Below, piece by piece: positions 8,102-16,566 of a stretch of 35,528 nucleotides of DNA. This stretch comes from Alphaproteobacteria bacterium. Lineage in GTDB: Bacteria > Pseudomonadota > Alphaproteobacteria > ATCC43930 > CGMCC-115725. The stretch is taken from the NCBI GenBank assembly GCA_021325525.1, contig JAJPHB010000082.1, positions 1-35,528 of the forward strand, in the 5' to 3' direction. Under the pieces are notes generated by a model. That model was not told where the DNA came from, made no database searches, and saw only the letters and a program-made list of their open reading frames with translations. Positions within the stretch are counted from its first letter, which is position 1. The number at the start of each line of letters is the position of its first letter. The translations under genes and the position numbers were made by a program.

Positions 8102-11047
8102 TCAGGACTGCATCAGCCGCTGCCACCAGCCGCGCTTGGGGTTCGCCGGTTTCTCGGTGACGAGCGTCGGCTCCGGCATGGTCGATCCGCTGCCGGGCGG
8201 GGCCGGGTGAGGTTCCGTTTCGGCTGAGGGGGCGGCCGGCGCGGCTTCGCCGGCCCCGGCCTCGGCGGGAGCAGCGTCGCCGGCCGGCGGCTCGGCCGGC
8301 TGCGGTGGCTGGTGCGAAGCCTCGCCGTGCCGGGTGTCGGCGCCGTCGGCAACCGGCGCCGAAGCGGCGCCGATCGCCTCCTCGGCGACGCTCACCGGCG
8401 AGACGGAGAAGGCGGCTGCGATCGACTGCTCGGCCGGCTCGTCCTCGCGTCCGACCGGCGCCGGGACGATCTCGATGGTATCGGCCGCAGCATGGGGCGC
8501 CGCGCCGGGTTTCGAGGCGGAAGCGGGCGCATGGCCGTCTTCGCCGCCCGCCGGCGCCTCCCCGTGCATCCGCCGCCGGCCGCCGCGCCGGCCGCGCCGC
8601 CGGCGGCGGCGCCCCGCACCCTCGTCCTCCGCCGCGGCGCCCGGAGGCGCCGCCTCCGCGCTCTCGGCCGCCGCCGCCTCGGCATGGGCCGCGCCGGCTT
8701 CGTGCCCGCTCATCGCCATTTCCGTCGCTTCGCCTTCGCCCGCACCCGGCGGGGGGTGATGCGCGAATCCGGCCTCGTGCTCCTCGCCCGGCCGGCGGCG
8801 CCGGCGGCGCCGGCGGCGGCGGCGGCCGCGCTCCTCCTCGCCCGCCGCCTCCGGCCGCTCGGCGGCGGACGGCGCTTGCTCCGCCGCCTCCGCCTCCTCG
8901 TCCTCCTCGATCTCGGCGGGCGGCGGAATCTGGGCCACCGCGGCGGGAATCGCCGCGGCTTCCGCCGCCGTCAAGGCGCGCAGGCGCTCGAGGCGGAAGG
9001 CGGGCGGGATGAGGCTGTCATCGCGCCCCAGCGTGACGCGGAAGCCGTAGCGCTGCTCGATCTGCGCCAGCGCCTCGCGCTTCTGGTTGAGGATGTAAAG
9101 CGCGACATTGGTCGGAACGTAGAGGCAGATCTCGGCCGAGCGCCGGCGAATGCCTTCCTCCTCGATGGCGCGCAGCACGTGGAGGGCGGTCGATTCGGTC
9201 GAGCGGATATGGCCCGTGCCGTTGCAATGCGGGCAGGGCTGGGTCGAGGCCTCGACCAGCGACGGGCGCAGGCGTTGGCGCGACAGCTCCAGGAGGCCGA
9301 AGGGGCTGATCCGGCCCAATTGGATGCGCGCCCGGTCGTGCCGCATCGCGTCTTTGAGGCGGCGCTCGACCGCGCTCTGGTTGCGATGCTCCTCCATGTC
9401 GATGAAGTCGATGACGATGAGCCCGGCGAGGTCGCGCAGGCGCAACTGGCGCGCGATCTCCTCGGCGGCTTCGAGATTGGTGCGGAGCGCCGTCTCCTCG
9501 ATATTGCGCTCCTTGGTCGAGCGGCCGGAATTGACGTCGATCGCGACCAGCGCCTCCGTCGGGTTGATGACGATGTAGCCGCCGGAGCGGAGCTGCACCA
9601 CCGGCGAATGGATCGCGTCGATCTGGGTCTCGACCTGGAAGCGGTGAAGGAGGGGGATGGCCGGGTCGCGATAGGGCTGGACGCGCTTCGCATGGCTCGG
9701 CATCAGCATCTTCATGAAGGCTTTCGCCGTCTTGTAGCCTTCCTCGCCTTCGACCAGCACCTCGTCGATGTCGCGCGTATAGAGGTCGCGGATCGAGCGC
9801 TTGATGAGGTTGCCCTCCTCATAGATGAGGGCCGGCGCCGTCGATTGCAGCGTGAGGTTCCGGATCTCGTCCCAGAGGCGGAGCAGGTATTCGAGGTCGC
9901 GCTTGATCTCCGCCTTGGAGCGCTCGCTGCCGGCGGTGCGGACGATGACCCCCATGCCCTCGGGCAGGTCGAGATCGTCGAGAATCTCCTTGAGGCGCCG
10001 GCGGTCGGCGACGCTGGTGATCTTGCGCGAGACGCCGCCGCCGCGCGCCGTGTTGGGCATGAGGACGCAGTAGCGCCCGGCGAGCGAGAGATACGTGGTG
10101 AGCGCCGCGCCCTTGTTGCCCCGCTCCTCCTTCGTCACCTGCACCAGCATGATCTGGCGCCGCTTGATGACCTCCTGGATCTTGTAATGCCGCAGCGAGC
10201 GCGAGCGCTGTCGCGCCGCCTCTTCGAACTCGTCGCCGCCGACCGTCTCGATGGTGTGCGCCTCGCCCGCCCGTTCCATCGACGCTTCATGCGCGACCTC
10301 GGCGGCGGCTTCCACCGCCTCGGCCGCCGCATCCGTCTCCGCCGCCGATGCGGCTTCGCTCGAGGTCGTCTCCGGAACGGCTCGGGTCAGGACATCGTGG
10401 GGGCTTGCCTCCGCCTGGCTCCGCGGCTCCGGGGCTGCGGCCTCGGCCGTGTCGGCGCCGGCGGCCGGCGCCTGCGGATAAGCTGCCGCATCCGCCTCCG
10501 CCGCCGCGAGCGGCGCCGGTGCGGGAGCGCTCGGCGCGTCCTCGGCGGGCGCAGGCGGGTCCGGCTCGACGGCACCACGATCGGCGGCGCCGTCCTCGGC
10601 CGGCTCGTCCTCGCTTCCGCCGCCGGGCTCCGCTGCGACAGCGGGGGCAGCCGGTTCCTCATCCCAAGGCAGCCTTTCCTCGGCGGCGGCGATGCCCTCC
10701 TCGAGCGCGTTCGACTGGGGCTCCGGCGGCGCGCCCGCGGGCTCATGCTGCGCCTCGTCGCCCCCATCATGGTCCTGCTCGCGGTGCGGGCGGTCGCCGA
10801 CCGGGATGCGGTAGTAGTCGGGATGGATCTCGCTGAAGGCGAGGAAGCCGTGACGGTTGCCGCCGAATTCGACGAAGGCGGCCTGCAGCGACGGCTCTAC
10901 GCGCGTCACCTTGGCGAGGTAGATGTTGCCTTTTACCTGTTTCTTGGTCGAAGTCTCGAAATCGAACTCGTCGAGACGGTTGCCGTCGAGGACGACGACC
11001 CGAGTCTCCTCGGAATGCGTCGCATCGATGAGCATGCGTTTTGCCAT
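8102..11047 (-). CDS. rne: Ribonuclease E
   Basis: 981 residues from ATG 11047 (MAKRMLIDATHSEETR), with GGAG upstream. The S1 RNA-binding domain (from about residue 38) is split by a roughly 200-residue Ala/Glu/Pro-rich acidic insertion (about 84-285) and resumes at KIQEVIKRRQIMLVQVTKEERG. The catalytic DNase I-like subdomain has both Mg-binding aspartates: AIDVNSG (Asp504) and IDFIDM (Asp547). CPHC at 605-608 is the Zn-link that joins protomers into the tetramer. The small domain ends near residue 700. A disordered tail follows with arginine runs near residues 760 and 850, the degradosome-scaffold/RNA-binding style of alphaproteobacterial RNase E. It cleaves single-stranded AU-rich RNA and matures rRNA and tRNA. 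A long antisense frame over this gene is a GC artefact. Confidence 0.95.
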   Translation of the reverse strand: MAKRMLIDATHSEETRVVVLDGNRLDEFDFETSTKKQVKGNIYLAKVTRVEPSLQAAFVEFGGNRHGFLAFSEIHPDYYRIPVGDRPHREQDHDGGDEAQHEPAGAPPEPQSNALEEGIAAAEERLPWDEEPAAPAVAAEPGGGSEDEPAEDGAADRGAVEPDPPAPAEDAPSAPAPAPLAAAEADAAAYPQAPAAGADTAEAAAPEPRSQAEASPHDVLTRAVPETTSSEAASAAETDAAAEAVEAAAEVAHEASMERAGEAHTIETVGGDEFEEAARQRSRSLRHYKIQEVIKRRQIMLVQVTKEERGNKGAALTTYLSLAGRYCVLMPNTARGGGVSRKITSVADRRRLKEILDDLDLPEGMGVIVRTAGSERSKAEIKRDLEYLLRLWDEIRNLTLQSTAPALIYEEGNLIKRSIRDLYTRDIDEVLVEGEEGYKTAKAFMKMLMPSHAKRVQPYRDPAIPLLHRFQVETQIDAIHSPVVQLRSGGYIVINPTEALVAIDVNSGRSTKERNIEETALRTNLEAAEEIARQLRLRDLAGLIVIDFIDMEEHRNQSAVERRLKDAMRHDRARIQLGRISPFGLLELSRQRLRPSLVEASTQPCPHCNGTGHIRSTESTALHVLRAIEEEGIRRRSAEICLYVPTNVALYILNQKREALAQIEQRYGFRVTLGRDDSLIPPAFRLERLRALTAAEAAAIPAAVAQIPPPAEIEEDEEAEAAEQAPSAAERPEAAGEEERGRRRRRRRRRRRPGEEHEAGFAHHPPPGAGEGEATEMAMSGHEAGAAHAEAAAAESAEAAPPGAAAEDEGAGRRRRRRGRRGGRRRMHGEAPAGGEDGHAPASASKPGAAPHAAADTIEIVPAPVGREDEPAEQSIAAAFSVSPVSVAEEAIGAASAPVADGADTRHGEASHQPPQPAEPPAGDAAPAEAGAGEAAPAAPSAETEPHPAPPGSGSTMPEPTLVTEKPANPKRGWWQRLMQS

Positions 11048-11195
11048 AGGGGCCGAACTCCGGGAGGCGCCGGGCGGCCCGCGCGAATGACGGGCGGCCG
11101 CGCCTTCCTGTCTAGGGCGAAGCCGGCTGCGCATCCGGGTAATCCGTCGAAAGGCCCATCTCGCGATGTCATGGCGGAACTCACAGGGCAGCCGC

Positions 11196-11214
11196 GATCC
11201 GAGTGTCTCGGATC
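11196..11214 (-). promoter_or_regulatory. Perfect inverted repeat in the rne leader
   Basis: GATCCGAG at 11196-11203 and its exact complement CTCGGATC at 11207-11214 are separated by three bases. In the rne transcript this folds into an 8-bp stem with an ACA loop, about 150 nt upstream of the start codon. In E. coli the rne leader folds into hairpins that mediate autoregulation by RNase E; the same role here is only an inference. As DNA, the 19-bp palindrome could equally be an operator. Confidence 0.45.
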
Positions 11215-11365
11215 AAGCTTCGGGGTTTCATCCAATCCGCACTGTCGAAGCGCCTCGGGAAGGCCGGCCGGCGACGCCGGTCGGCGTCGCTCCGCGGGGC
11301 CCATCGCGGCGCCGCCGCCCGGCCGCCGATGCGGCCGATTGGCAGACTGCGGTGTTCGCGCGGCT

Positions 11366-11394
11366 ACGATACCGTGACGGGCACCGCCCCACAA
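11366..11394 (-). promoter_or_regulatory. Putative housekeeping promoter for rne
   Basis: On the reverse strand, TTGTGG (11394-11389) and TATCGT (11371-11366) are separated by exactly 17 bases. The -10 matches the sigma-70 consensus at four of six bases and the -35 keeps TTG. Transcription from here would give an rne leader of roughly 310 nt, in line with the long autoregulatory leader known for E. coli rne. Confidence 0.35.
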
Positions 11395-11401
11395 TGGCTT
11401 C

Positions 11402-11429
11402 TTGATCCGGCGCCGATCCCCCTTATGTC
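11402..11429 (+). promoter_or_regulatory. Weak putative promoter for mrcA
   Basis: TTGATC at 11402-11407 and TATGTC at 11424-11429 have a 16-base spacer, in an otherwise GC-rich stretch. Transcription would start about 120 nt before the PBP1A start. It lies back to back with the rne promoter candidate. The match is only partial. Confidence 0.25.
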
Positions 11430-11556
11430 TCACCCGAAGGAAGCGCCGCGGGCGAGGGCGGCAACCGGAATGCTCATACCGCTGCACTGGCGAAGGGACT
11501 AGAATGCGTCTTCGGCCCGTACCGGGCGCTCCTCGATTGCGGCGGCGTTCGCGACC

Positions 11557-14028
11557 ATGAGAGTGATCAAGGTCCTTGTCGTGCTGGGGCTCGTCCTCGG
11601 CATCTTCGGCGCCGGTCTCGCCGGGCTCGCCTATTGGCATTTCAGCCGCGACCTGCCCGACTACAAGCAGCTTGCCGATTACGAGCCGCCGATCGTGACA
11701 CGCGTCCATGCCGGCGACGGGCGGCTCCTCGCCGAATATGCGACCGAGCGGCGCATTTTCGTGCCGATCAGCGCCATCCCGCCGCGCGTCATCGACGCCT
11801 TTCTCTCCGCCGAGGACAAGAACTTCTATTCGCATCCCGGCATCGACATTCCCTCGATGCTGCGCGCCGCCGTCAGCGACCTCCTGCATCTCGGCTCGAA
11901 TCGCCGACCGGTCGGCGCCTCGACCATCACCCAGCAGGTCGCGAAGAATTTCCTCCTGACCAACGAGGTCTCGCTCGAGCGCAAGATCAAGGAGGCGCTG
12001 CTGGCGCTCCGCATCGAGCGCACGCTCTCCAAGGACCGCATCCTTGAACTCTACCTCAACGAGATCTATCTCGGCGGCGGCTCCTACGGCGTCGCGGCGG
12101 CGGCGCTCAATTATTTCAACAAATCGCTCGACCAGCTCACGATCGAGGAGGCGGCGTTTCTCGGCGCTCTGCCGAAGGCGCCCAACAACTACAACCCGCA
12201 GCGCTTTCCCCGGGAAGCCAAGGCGCGGCGCGACTGGGTCATCGGCCGCATGCAGGAGGACGGCTACATCTCCGCCGCGGCCGCGGCGGCGGCGATCGCC
12301 GCGCCCTTGGAGACGCGGCGGAGCGAAGCCGGCGACACGGTGGTCGCCCCCTATTTCGCCGAGGAGGTGCGGCGCCAGCTCCTCGCCCGCTTCGGCGAGA
12401 AGGCGGTCTATGAGGGCGGCCTCTCCGTCCGCACCAGCCTCGATCCCAAGCTTCAGGCGATCGCCGACCGCTCCTTGCGCGACGGCCTCGTCAATTACGA
12501 CCGCCGCCACGGCTGGCGCGGCGCCCTCGCGCATCTCGACCCCGCGGCGCCGGATCTCATCGCCAAGCTCGCCGCCGTGCCGGTGCCGCCGGGGGCGACG
12601 CCGTGGCGCCTCGCCGTCGTCCTCGCCGATGACGCGGAGGGCGCCGCCATCGCCCTCGCCGATGGGACGCGCGGCCGCATTCCCTTCGAGGAGCTGCGCT
12701 GGGCGCGGCCCGAGCTGGCCGACCAGCGGGTGGGCCCGCCGCCCAAAAGCGCCGCCGATGTCGTGAAGGCGGGCGATGTCGTCCTCGTCGAGCCGCTCGG
12801 CGCCGACAAGGCCGGCCGCGCCGCCTTCGGGCTTCGCCAGATCCCCGAGGTCTCGGGCGCGCTTGTCGCGATGGATCCGCATACGGGCCGCGTTCTTGCC
12901 ATTACCGGCGGCTACAGCTACGAGATGAGCCAGTTCGATCGGGCGACGCAGGCAAAGCGCCAGCCCGGCTCCTCCTTCAAGCCGTTCGTCTACATGGCGG
13001 CGCTCGACAACGGCTTCACGCCGTCATCGCTCATCCTCGATGCGCCCTTCGTCGTGGATCAAGGGCCGGGCCTGCCGAAATGGCGCCCGCACAACTACAA
13101 CGCCACCAAATTCTCCGGACCGACGACGCTGCGCGTCGGCGTCGAGGATTCGAAGAATTTGATGACGGCGCGGCTCGGCCAGGTCGTCGGCCTCGACAAG
13201 GTCGCGCAATACGCGGCGAAGTTCGGCGTCATCGACAACATGCCGCTGCAATATTCGATGCTGCTCGGCGCCGGCGAGACGACGCCGCTCCGCATGGCGA
13301 CGGCCTATGCGATGATCGTCAATGGCGGCAAGCGCGTCACCGCCACCTTCATCGACCGCGTCCAGGACCGCAACGGCAAGACGATCTTCCGCGCCGACGA
13401 GCGGCCCTGCCCCGACTGCAGCAATGTCGACTGGCACGGCCAGGCGCCGCCCGAGCTGCCCGACACGCGCGAGACGATCGAGGATCCGCGCACCGCCTAT
13501 CAGATGGTCTCGATTCTCGAAGGCGTCGTGCAGCGCGGCACGGGTCGCATCGTCGCCTCGGTCGGCAAGCCGCTCGCCGGCAAGACCGGAACCACCAGCG
13601 ACTTCAAGGACAATTGGTTCGTCGGCTTCTCGCCCGATCTCGTCTGCGCCGTCTATGTCGGCTTCGACGATCCGCGCACTCTCGGCGAGCACGAGGAGGG
13701 GGCGCACAACGCTGCCCCCATCTTCCGCGACTTCATGGCGGCGGCGCTGCAGGACCAGCCGGCGACCGAGTTCCGCATTCCGCCGGGGCTGCGCCTCGTC
13801 CGCGTCAACGCCGCGACCGGCCAGCCGGCGCGTCCCGGCGACCGCAACGTCATCTACGAGGCCTTCAAGCCCGGCACCGAGCCCACCGGCGACAGCGTCG
13901 TCGTCAACGGCTATGGCGAGAGCGATGCCGCGGTCGAAGGCGCGGCGCCGGCCGCCGCGACGGCGGCGGGGCTGCCGGCTCCGGTCCCGCAACCGGCGCC
14001 CGTCACCGGCACCGGCGGGCTCTATTAG
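11557..14028 (+). CDS. mrcA: Penicillin-binding protein 1A (class A, bifunctional)
   Basis: 823 residues, typical length for the family. A single N-terminal membrane segment (about 4-27) anchors it in the inner membrane. The GT51 glycosyltransferase domain has the catalytic Glu86 in LSAEDKNFYSHPG, the GASTITQQ motif at 120-127, and LELYLNEIYLGGGSYG. An OB-like insert follows. The transpeptidase domain has SSFK with nucleophile Ser472, SKN at 532-534 and KTG at 676-678. It polymerises lipid II into glycan strands and cross-links them in the periplasm. The tail after about residue 775 is Pro/Ala-rich and probably disordered. It is followed by prfB on the same strand, the conserved alphaproteobacterial order. 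No strong Shine-Dalgarno is seen; the start is chosen because it precedes the basic-hydrophobic anchor. Confidence 0.95.
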   Translation: MRVIKVLVVLGLVLGIFGAGLAGLAYWHFSRDLPDYKQLADYEPPIVTRVHAGDGRLLAEYATERRIFVPISAIPPRVIDAFLSAEDKNFYSHPGIDIPSMLRAAVSDLLHLGSNRRPVGASTITQQVAKNFLLTNEVSLERKIKEALLALRIERTLSKDRILELYLNEIYLGGGSYGVAAAALNYFNKSLDQLTIEEAAFLGALPKAPNNYNPQRFPREAKARRDWVIGRMQEDGYISAAAAAAAIAAPLETRRSEAGDTVVAPYFAEEVRRQLLARFGEKAVYEGGLSVRTSLDPKLQAIADRSLRDGLVNYDRRHGWRGALAHLDPAAPDLIAKLAAVPVPPGATPWRLAVVLADDAEGAAIALADGTRGRIPFEELRWARPELADQRVGPPPKSAADVVKAGDVVLVEPLGADKAGRAAFGLRQIPEVSGALVAMDPHTGRVLAITGGYSYEMSQFDRATQAKRQPGSSFKPFVYMAALDNGFTPSSLILDAPFVVDQGPGLPKWRPHNYNATKFSGPTTLRVGVEDSKNLMTARLGQVVGLDKVAQYAAKFGVIDNMPLQYSMLLGAGETTPLRMATAYAMIVNGGKRVTATFIDRVQDRNGKTIFRADERPCPDCSNVDWHGQAPPELPDTRETIEDPRTAYQMVSILEGVVQRGTGRIVASVGKPLAGKTGTTSDFKDNWFVGFSPDLVCAVYVGFDDPRTLGEHEEGAHNAAPIFRDFMAAALQDQPATEFRIPPGLRLVRVNAATGQPARPGDRNVIYEAFKPGTEPTGDSVVVNGYGESDAAVEGAAPAAATAAGLPAPVPQPAPVTGTGGLY

Positions 14029-14166
14029 CGTTTCGCGCTTTGCCGGCCGTTGCCGGTGTCGTAGAACACCGCCGCGCCGGCCTGCCCGCCCTGCGGCGGC
14101 GAGCCGCGGCCCGCCGGAGCCATGCCGGACAGGACGACAAGCGACGAATTCCGAGAGGATCTGATC

Positions 14167-15292
14167 ATGCGTGCGGAAATTCAAGCGGTGGCCGAGGAGA
14201 TCAGAGGCTCCCTCGCCCTGCTGAGGAGGCATCTTTGACTGGGATCATGCGACGCGCCGGCTCGACGAGCTGAACGCCCGGGCCGAGGATCCGAAGCTCT
14301 GGGAGAAGCCGGAGGAGGCGCAGGCGCTGCTGCGCGAGCGCAACAAGCTCGACCGCGCCATCTCGGGCTATCGCAAGATCGAGCGCGAGCTCGATGACCA
14401 GCTCGGCCTTGCCGAGCTCGCCGAGGCCGAGGGCGACGAGGCGATCATCGCCGAGGCCGCGGCCAGCCTCGACAAGCTGCGCGCCGAGGTCGGCAAGCGC
14501 GAGCTCGAAAGCCTGCTCTCGGGCGAGGCCGACGGCAATGACTGCTACCTCCAGGTCCAGGCCGGCGAAGGCGGCACCGAGGCGCAGGATTGGGCCGAGA
14601 TGCTGCTCCGCATGTATGTGCGCTGGGCCGAGCAGCACGGCTACAAGGTCGAGTGGCTGGAGGAGAGCGCCGGCGAGCAGGCCGGCATCAAATCGGCGAC
14701 GGTGAAGGTCGTCGGCGAGGACGCCTATGGCTGGCTGAAGACCGAGAGCGGCGTCCATCGCCTCGTCCGCATCTCGCCCTTCGACGCCAATGCGCGGCGC
14801 CAGACGAGCTTCGCCGCGGTCTGGGTCTCGCCGGTCATCGACGACAAGATCGAGATCGAGATCCTCGACAAGGATGTGCGCACCGACACCTACCGCTCCT
14901 CCGGCGCCGGCGGCCAGCACGTCAACAAGACCGACAGCGCCGTGCGCTTGACCCACCTCCCGACCGGCATCGCCGTCGCCGTCCAGAGCGAGCGCTCGCA
15001 GCACCAGAACCGGGCGATGGCCTGGCAGATGCTGCGCGCCAAGCTCTACGAGATGGAGCTGAAGAAGCGCGAGGCGGCGGCGGATGCGGTCAACGCGACC
15101 AAAACCGATATCGGCTTCGGCCACCAGATCCGCTCCTACGTCCTCCACCCCTACCAGATGGTGAAGGATCTGCGGACCGGGGTCGAAACCAGCAACACCG
15201 GTGCCGTCCTCGACGGCGACCTCGACCGCTTCCTCTCGGCGGCGCTCGCCGCCCGCATCAAGGGCTCGGACGCGCTGAGCGAGGCGGAGTAG
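14167..15292 (+). CDS. prfB: Peptide chain release factor 2, made by programmed +1 frameshift
   Basis: The first frame starts at ATG 14167, with GAGAGGA upstream, and runs 23 codons to an in-frame TGA at 14236-14238. The slip site is AGGAGG (14224-14229), CAT, CTT, then TGA followed by C, the classic prfB arrangement: an internal Shine-Dalgarno-like element a few bases before CUU-UGA-C. After a +1 slip on CTT the message reads GAC from 14237, and the second frame encodes 351 residues ([13 protein letters not shown]...) to TAG at 15292, for 374 residues in all. RF2 hallmarks are the stop-recognition tripeptide SPF in [16 protein letters not shown] and the catalytic GGQ in [16 protein letters not shown]2 releases peptides at UGA and UAA, so low RF2 raises frameshifting and its own synthesis. 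A caller limited to ATG starts would report only the fragment from 14600. Confidence 0.94.
14224..14239 (+). promoter_or_regulatory. prfB: prfB programmed +1 frameshift signal
   Basis: The sequence is AGGAGG, CAT, CTT, TGA, C. AGGAGG at 14224-14229 can pair with the 16S anti-Shine-Dalgarno while CTT occupies the P site and the poorly terminated TGA-C waits in the A site. Continuation resumes at GAC 14237. This is autoregulation by RF2 level, established for E. coli prfB. Confidence 0.93.
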
Positions 15293-15365
15293 GGATTTTA
15301 CCCGGAACGTTCGGCCGGCTTTCGGAGTTTGCTGGCGCCCCTCGCGCTCGCGGCGAGGCGCGGTC

Positions 15366-15707
15366 ATGCGGAGCTCCGAACCCGCCATGTCGATGCTCTT
15401 CCGTCGTGCCGCCCTGGCGGCCTGCCTCGTCCTTCCCGCCCTCGCCACGGCGCGCGCCGATTGCGCCTACGACATCGGTCAGGCGAAGGCGCGCCTCGCC
15501 TTCGAGACCGACAAGGTGCGGGCGGCGCTCGTCCGCAAGCTGCTGGCGAAGGCCGAGGACGAGCGGCGCGTCGCCGAATCGGAGTGCCGCAACGACGTGA
15601 CGCGCGCCTGGCGGGTCCTGAAGGCGCCGCCGGAGGAGGTAGCGCGGCAGCCGAACCAGCCGAACTACTCCACCCTCAACCGGCCGAACGGCCTCGCCAA
15701 TCAGTAA
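15366..15707 (+). CDS. Small exported protein of unknown function
   Basis: 113 residues from ATG 15366, preceded at good spacing by GCGAGG; ATG 15387 is an alternative. A signal peptide is clear: arginines at 14-15, a hydrophobic core, and probable cleavage after ATARA at about residue 31. The mature part is about 80 residues, charged and helical, with two cysteines (33 and 74) that could form a disulfide in the periplasm. The C-terminal end is Asn/Pro-rich (QPNQPNYSTLNRPN). I do not recognise a family. It follows prfB by 73 bp. Its last 32 bases overlap the 3' end of the convergent DUF455 gene. Confidence 0.6.
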   Translation: MRSSEPAMSMLFRRAALAACLVLPALATARADCAYDIGQAKARLAFETDKVRAALVRKLLAKAEDERRVAESECRNDVTRAWRVLKAPPEEVARQPNQPNYSTLNRPNGLANQ

Positions 15708-16566
15708 GGGCGCCTGCGGGCTTCGCCGCCGCGGGCGCCGGCATCGGGGCGGCCTCGTAGAAGGCGGGCGGAAGGCCGGCGGCATCGCGCGCGGCGCGGT
15801 TGAAGGGCGGCTTGAGCCCGCCTTTGAAATGCCGAAGGACGAGGCTCCGGAAGGTCTCCGCCGGCGGCAGGCCGCGCGCGGCGCAGAGCCGGGCGAACCA
15901 GCGCCGTCCCGTCGCCACATGGCCGATCTCGTCGGCATAGATGCGGCGCAGGATGGCCGCGCTCTCGCCGTCGCCGAAGCCGTCGAGGCGGCGGATCATC
16001 GCGGGCGTCACATCGAGGCCGCGCGCCTCCAGCACGAGCGGCACGATGGCGAGGCGCGCCAGCACGTCGTGCGCGGTCTCCGCCGCCGCCTGCCAGAGCC
16101 CGTCATGGGCCGGGAGGTCGCCATAGGCGGCGCCGAGCGCGGCGAGGCGCCCCGACAGGAGCGCGTAGTGCTCGCCCTCTTCGGCGGCGACGGCGAGCCA
16201 CTCCGCGCAGAAATCCTGCGTCAGCGGCGGGCGGGCAAAGCGCGCGATCAGGTCCCAGGCGAGGTCGACGGCGTTGAGCTCGATATGCGCGAGGGCGTGG
16301 AGGAGGGCGATGCGGCCCGCCCGCGCGGCGCCGGCCCGCCGCTTCGGCATGAGGCGCGGGGGGAGAAGCTGCGGCCGGTCGGGACGCGCCGGCCGGTTCG
16401 GCGGGAGCTCTTCGCCGATCTCGCTGAGGCCGCCGCTGCGCCACGCCGCGGCGGCGGCGCGCGTTAGGCGGATCTTCTCGGCCGGCGCCGCGGCGCGCAG
16501 AACGGCGACGGCGTATCCTGTGAGGCTTCGAGGCGCAGGACCGGCGCTTTCGGCGCGGCCGCTCAC
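15676..16566 (-). CDS. DUF455 family ferritin-like protein
   Basis: 296 residues. The start GTG 16566 overlaps the bcp stop as GTGA, which fixes it as the third gene of the glnE-bcp unit. The fold is a predicted four-helix ferritin-like bundle. Carboxylate and histidine positions in helical segments fit a di-iron site: AHIELNAVDLAWD, EWLAVAAEEGEHYALL (E-x2-H), LVLEARGLDVTPAM and DEIGHVATGRRWF (E-x2-H). The family is annotated as DUF455, distantly related to MiaE-like di-iron oxygenases; its reaction is not established. Coupling to a thiol peroxidase suggests an oxidative-stress or iron-related role (inference). The C-terminus is Ala/Pro-rich and overlaps the convergent small secreted protein by 32 bp. 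Confidence 0.82.
   Translation of the reverse strand: MSGRAESAGPAPRSLTGYAVAVLRAAAPAEKIRLTRAAAAAWRSGGLSEIGEELPPNRPARPDRPQLLPPRLMPKRRAGAARAGRIALLHALAHIELNAVDLAWDLIARFARPPLTQDFCAEWLAVAAEEGEHYALLSGRLAALGAAYGDLPAHDGLWQAAAETAHDVLARLAIVPLVLEARGLDVTPAMIRRLDGFGDGESAAILRRIYADEIGHVATGRRWFARLCAARGLPPAETFRSLVLRHFKGGLKPPFNRAARDAAGLPPAFYEAAPMPAPAAAKPAGALTDWRGRSAG

Larger units (their letters stand above)
11048..11556. other. Divergent rne-mrcA intergenic region (509 bp), long rne leader
   Basis: No gene is supported here. The side next to rne is its untranslated leader, which holds a perfect inverted repeat at 11196-11214. Promoter-like hexamers for both directions sit back to back at about 11366-11429. 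Many alphaproteobacteria carry an N-acetylmuramoyl-L-alanine amidase gene (amiC) between rne and the PBP1A gene. No frame here encodes one, and no amidase remnant is visible. Confidence 0.6.

Noticed and set aside
8312-11377. A 1021-codon open frame antisense to rne
   Set aside because: Its translation is Arg/Gly/Asp-rich with no domain, and it mirrors the third-position GC of rne, whose catalytic motifs are unambiguous.
10933-12882. A 649-codon reverse frame over the rne-mrcA gap and PBP1A gene
   Set aside because: It is antisense to firm PBP1A motifs and only joins the true rne start in the wrong frame.
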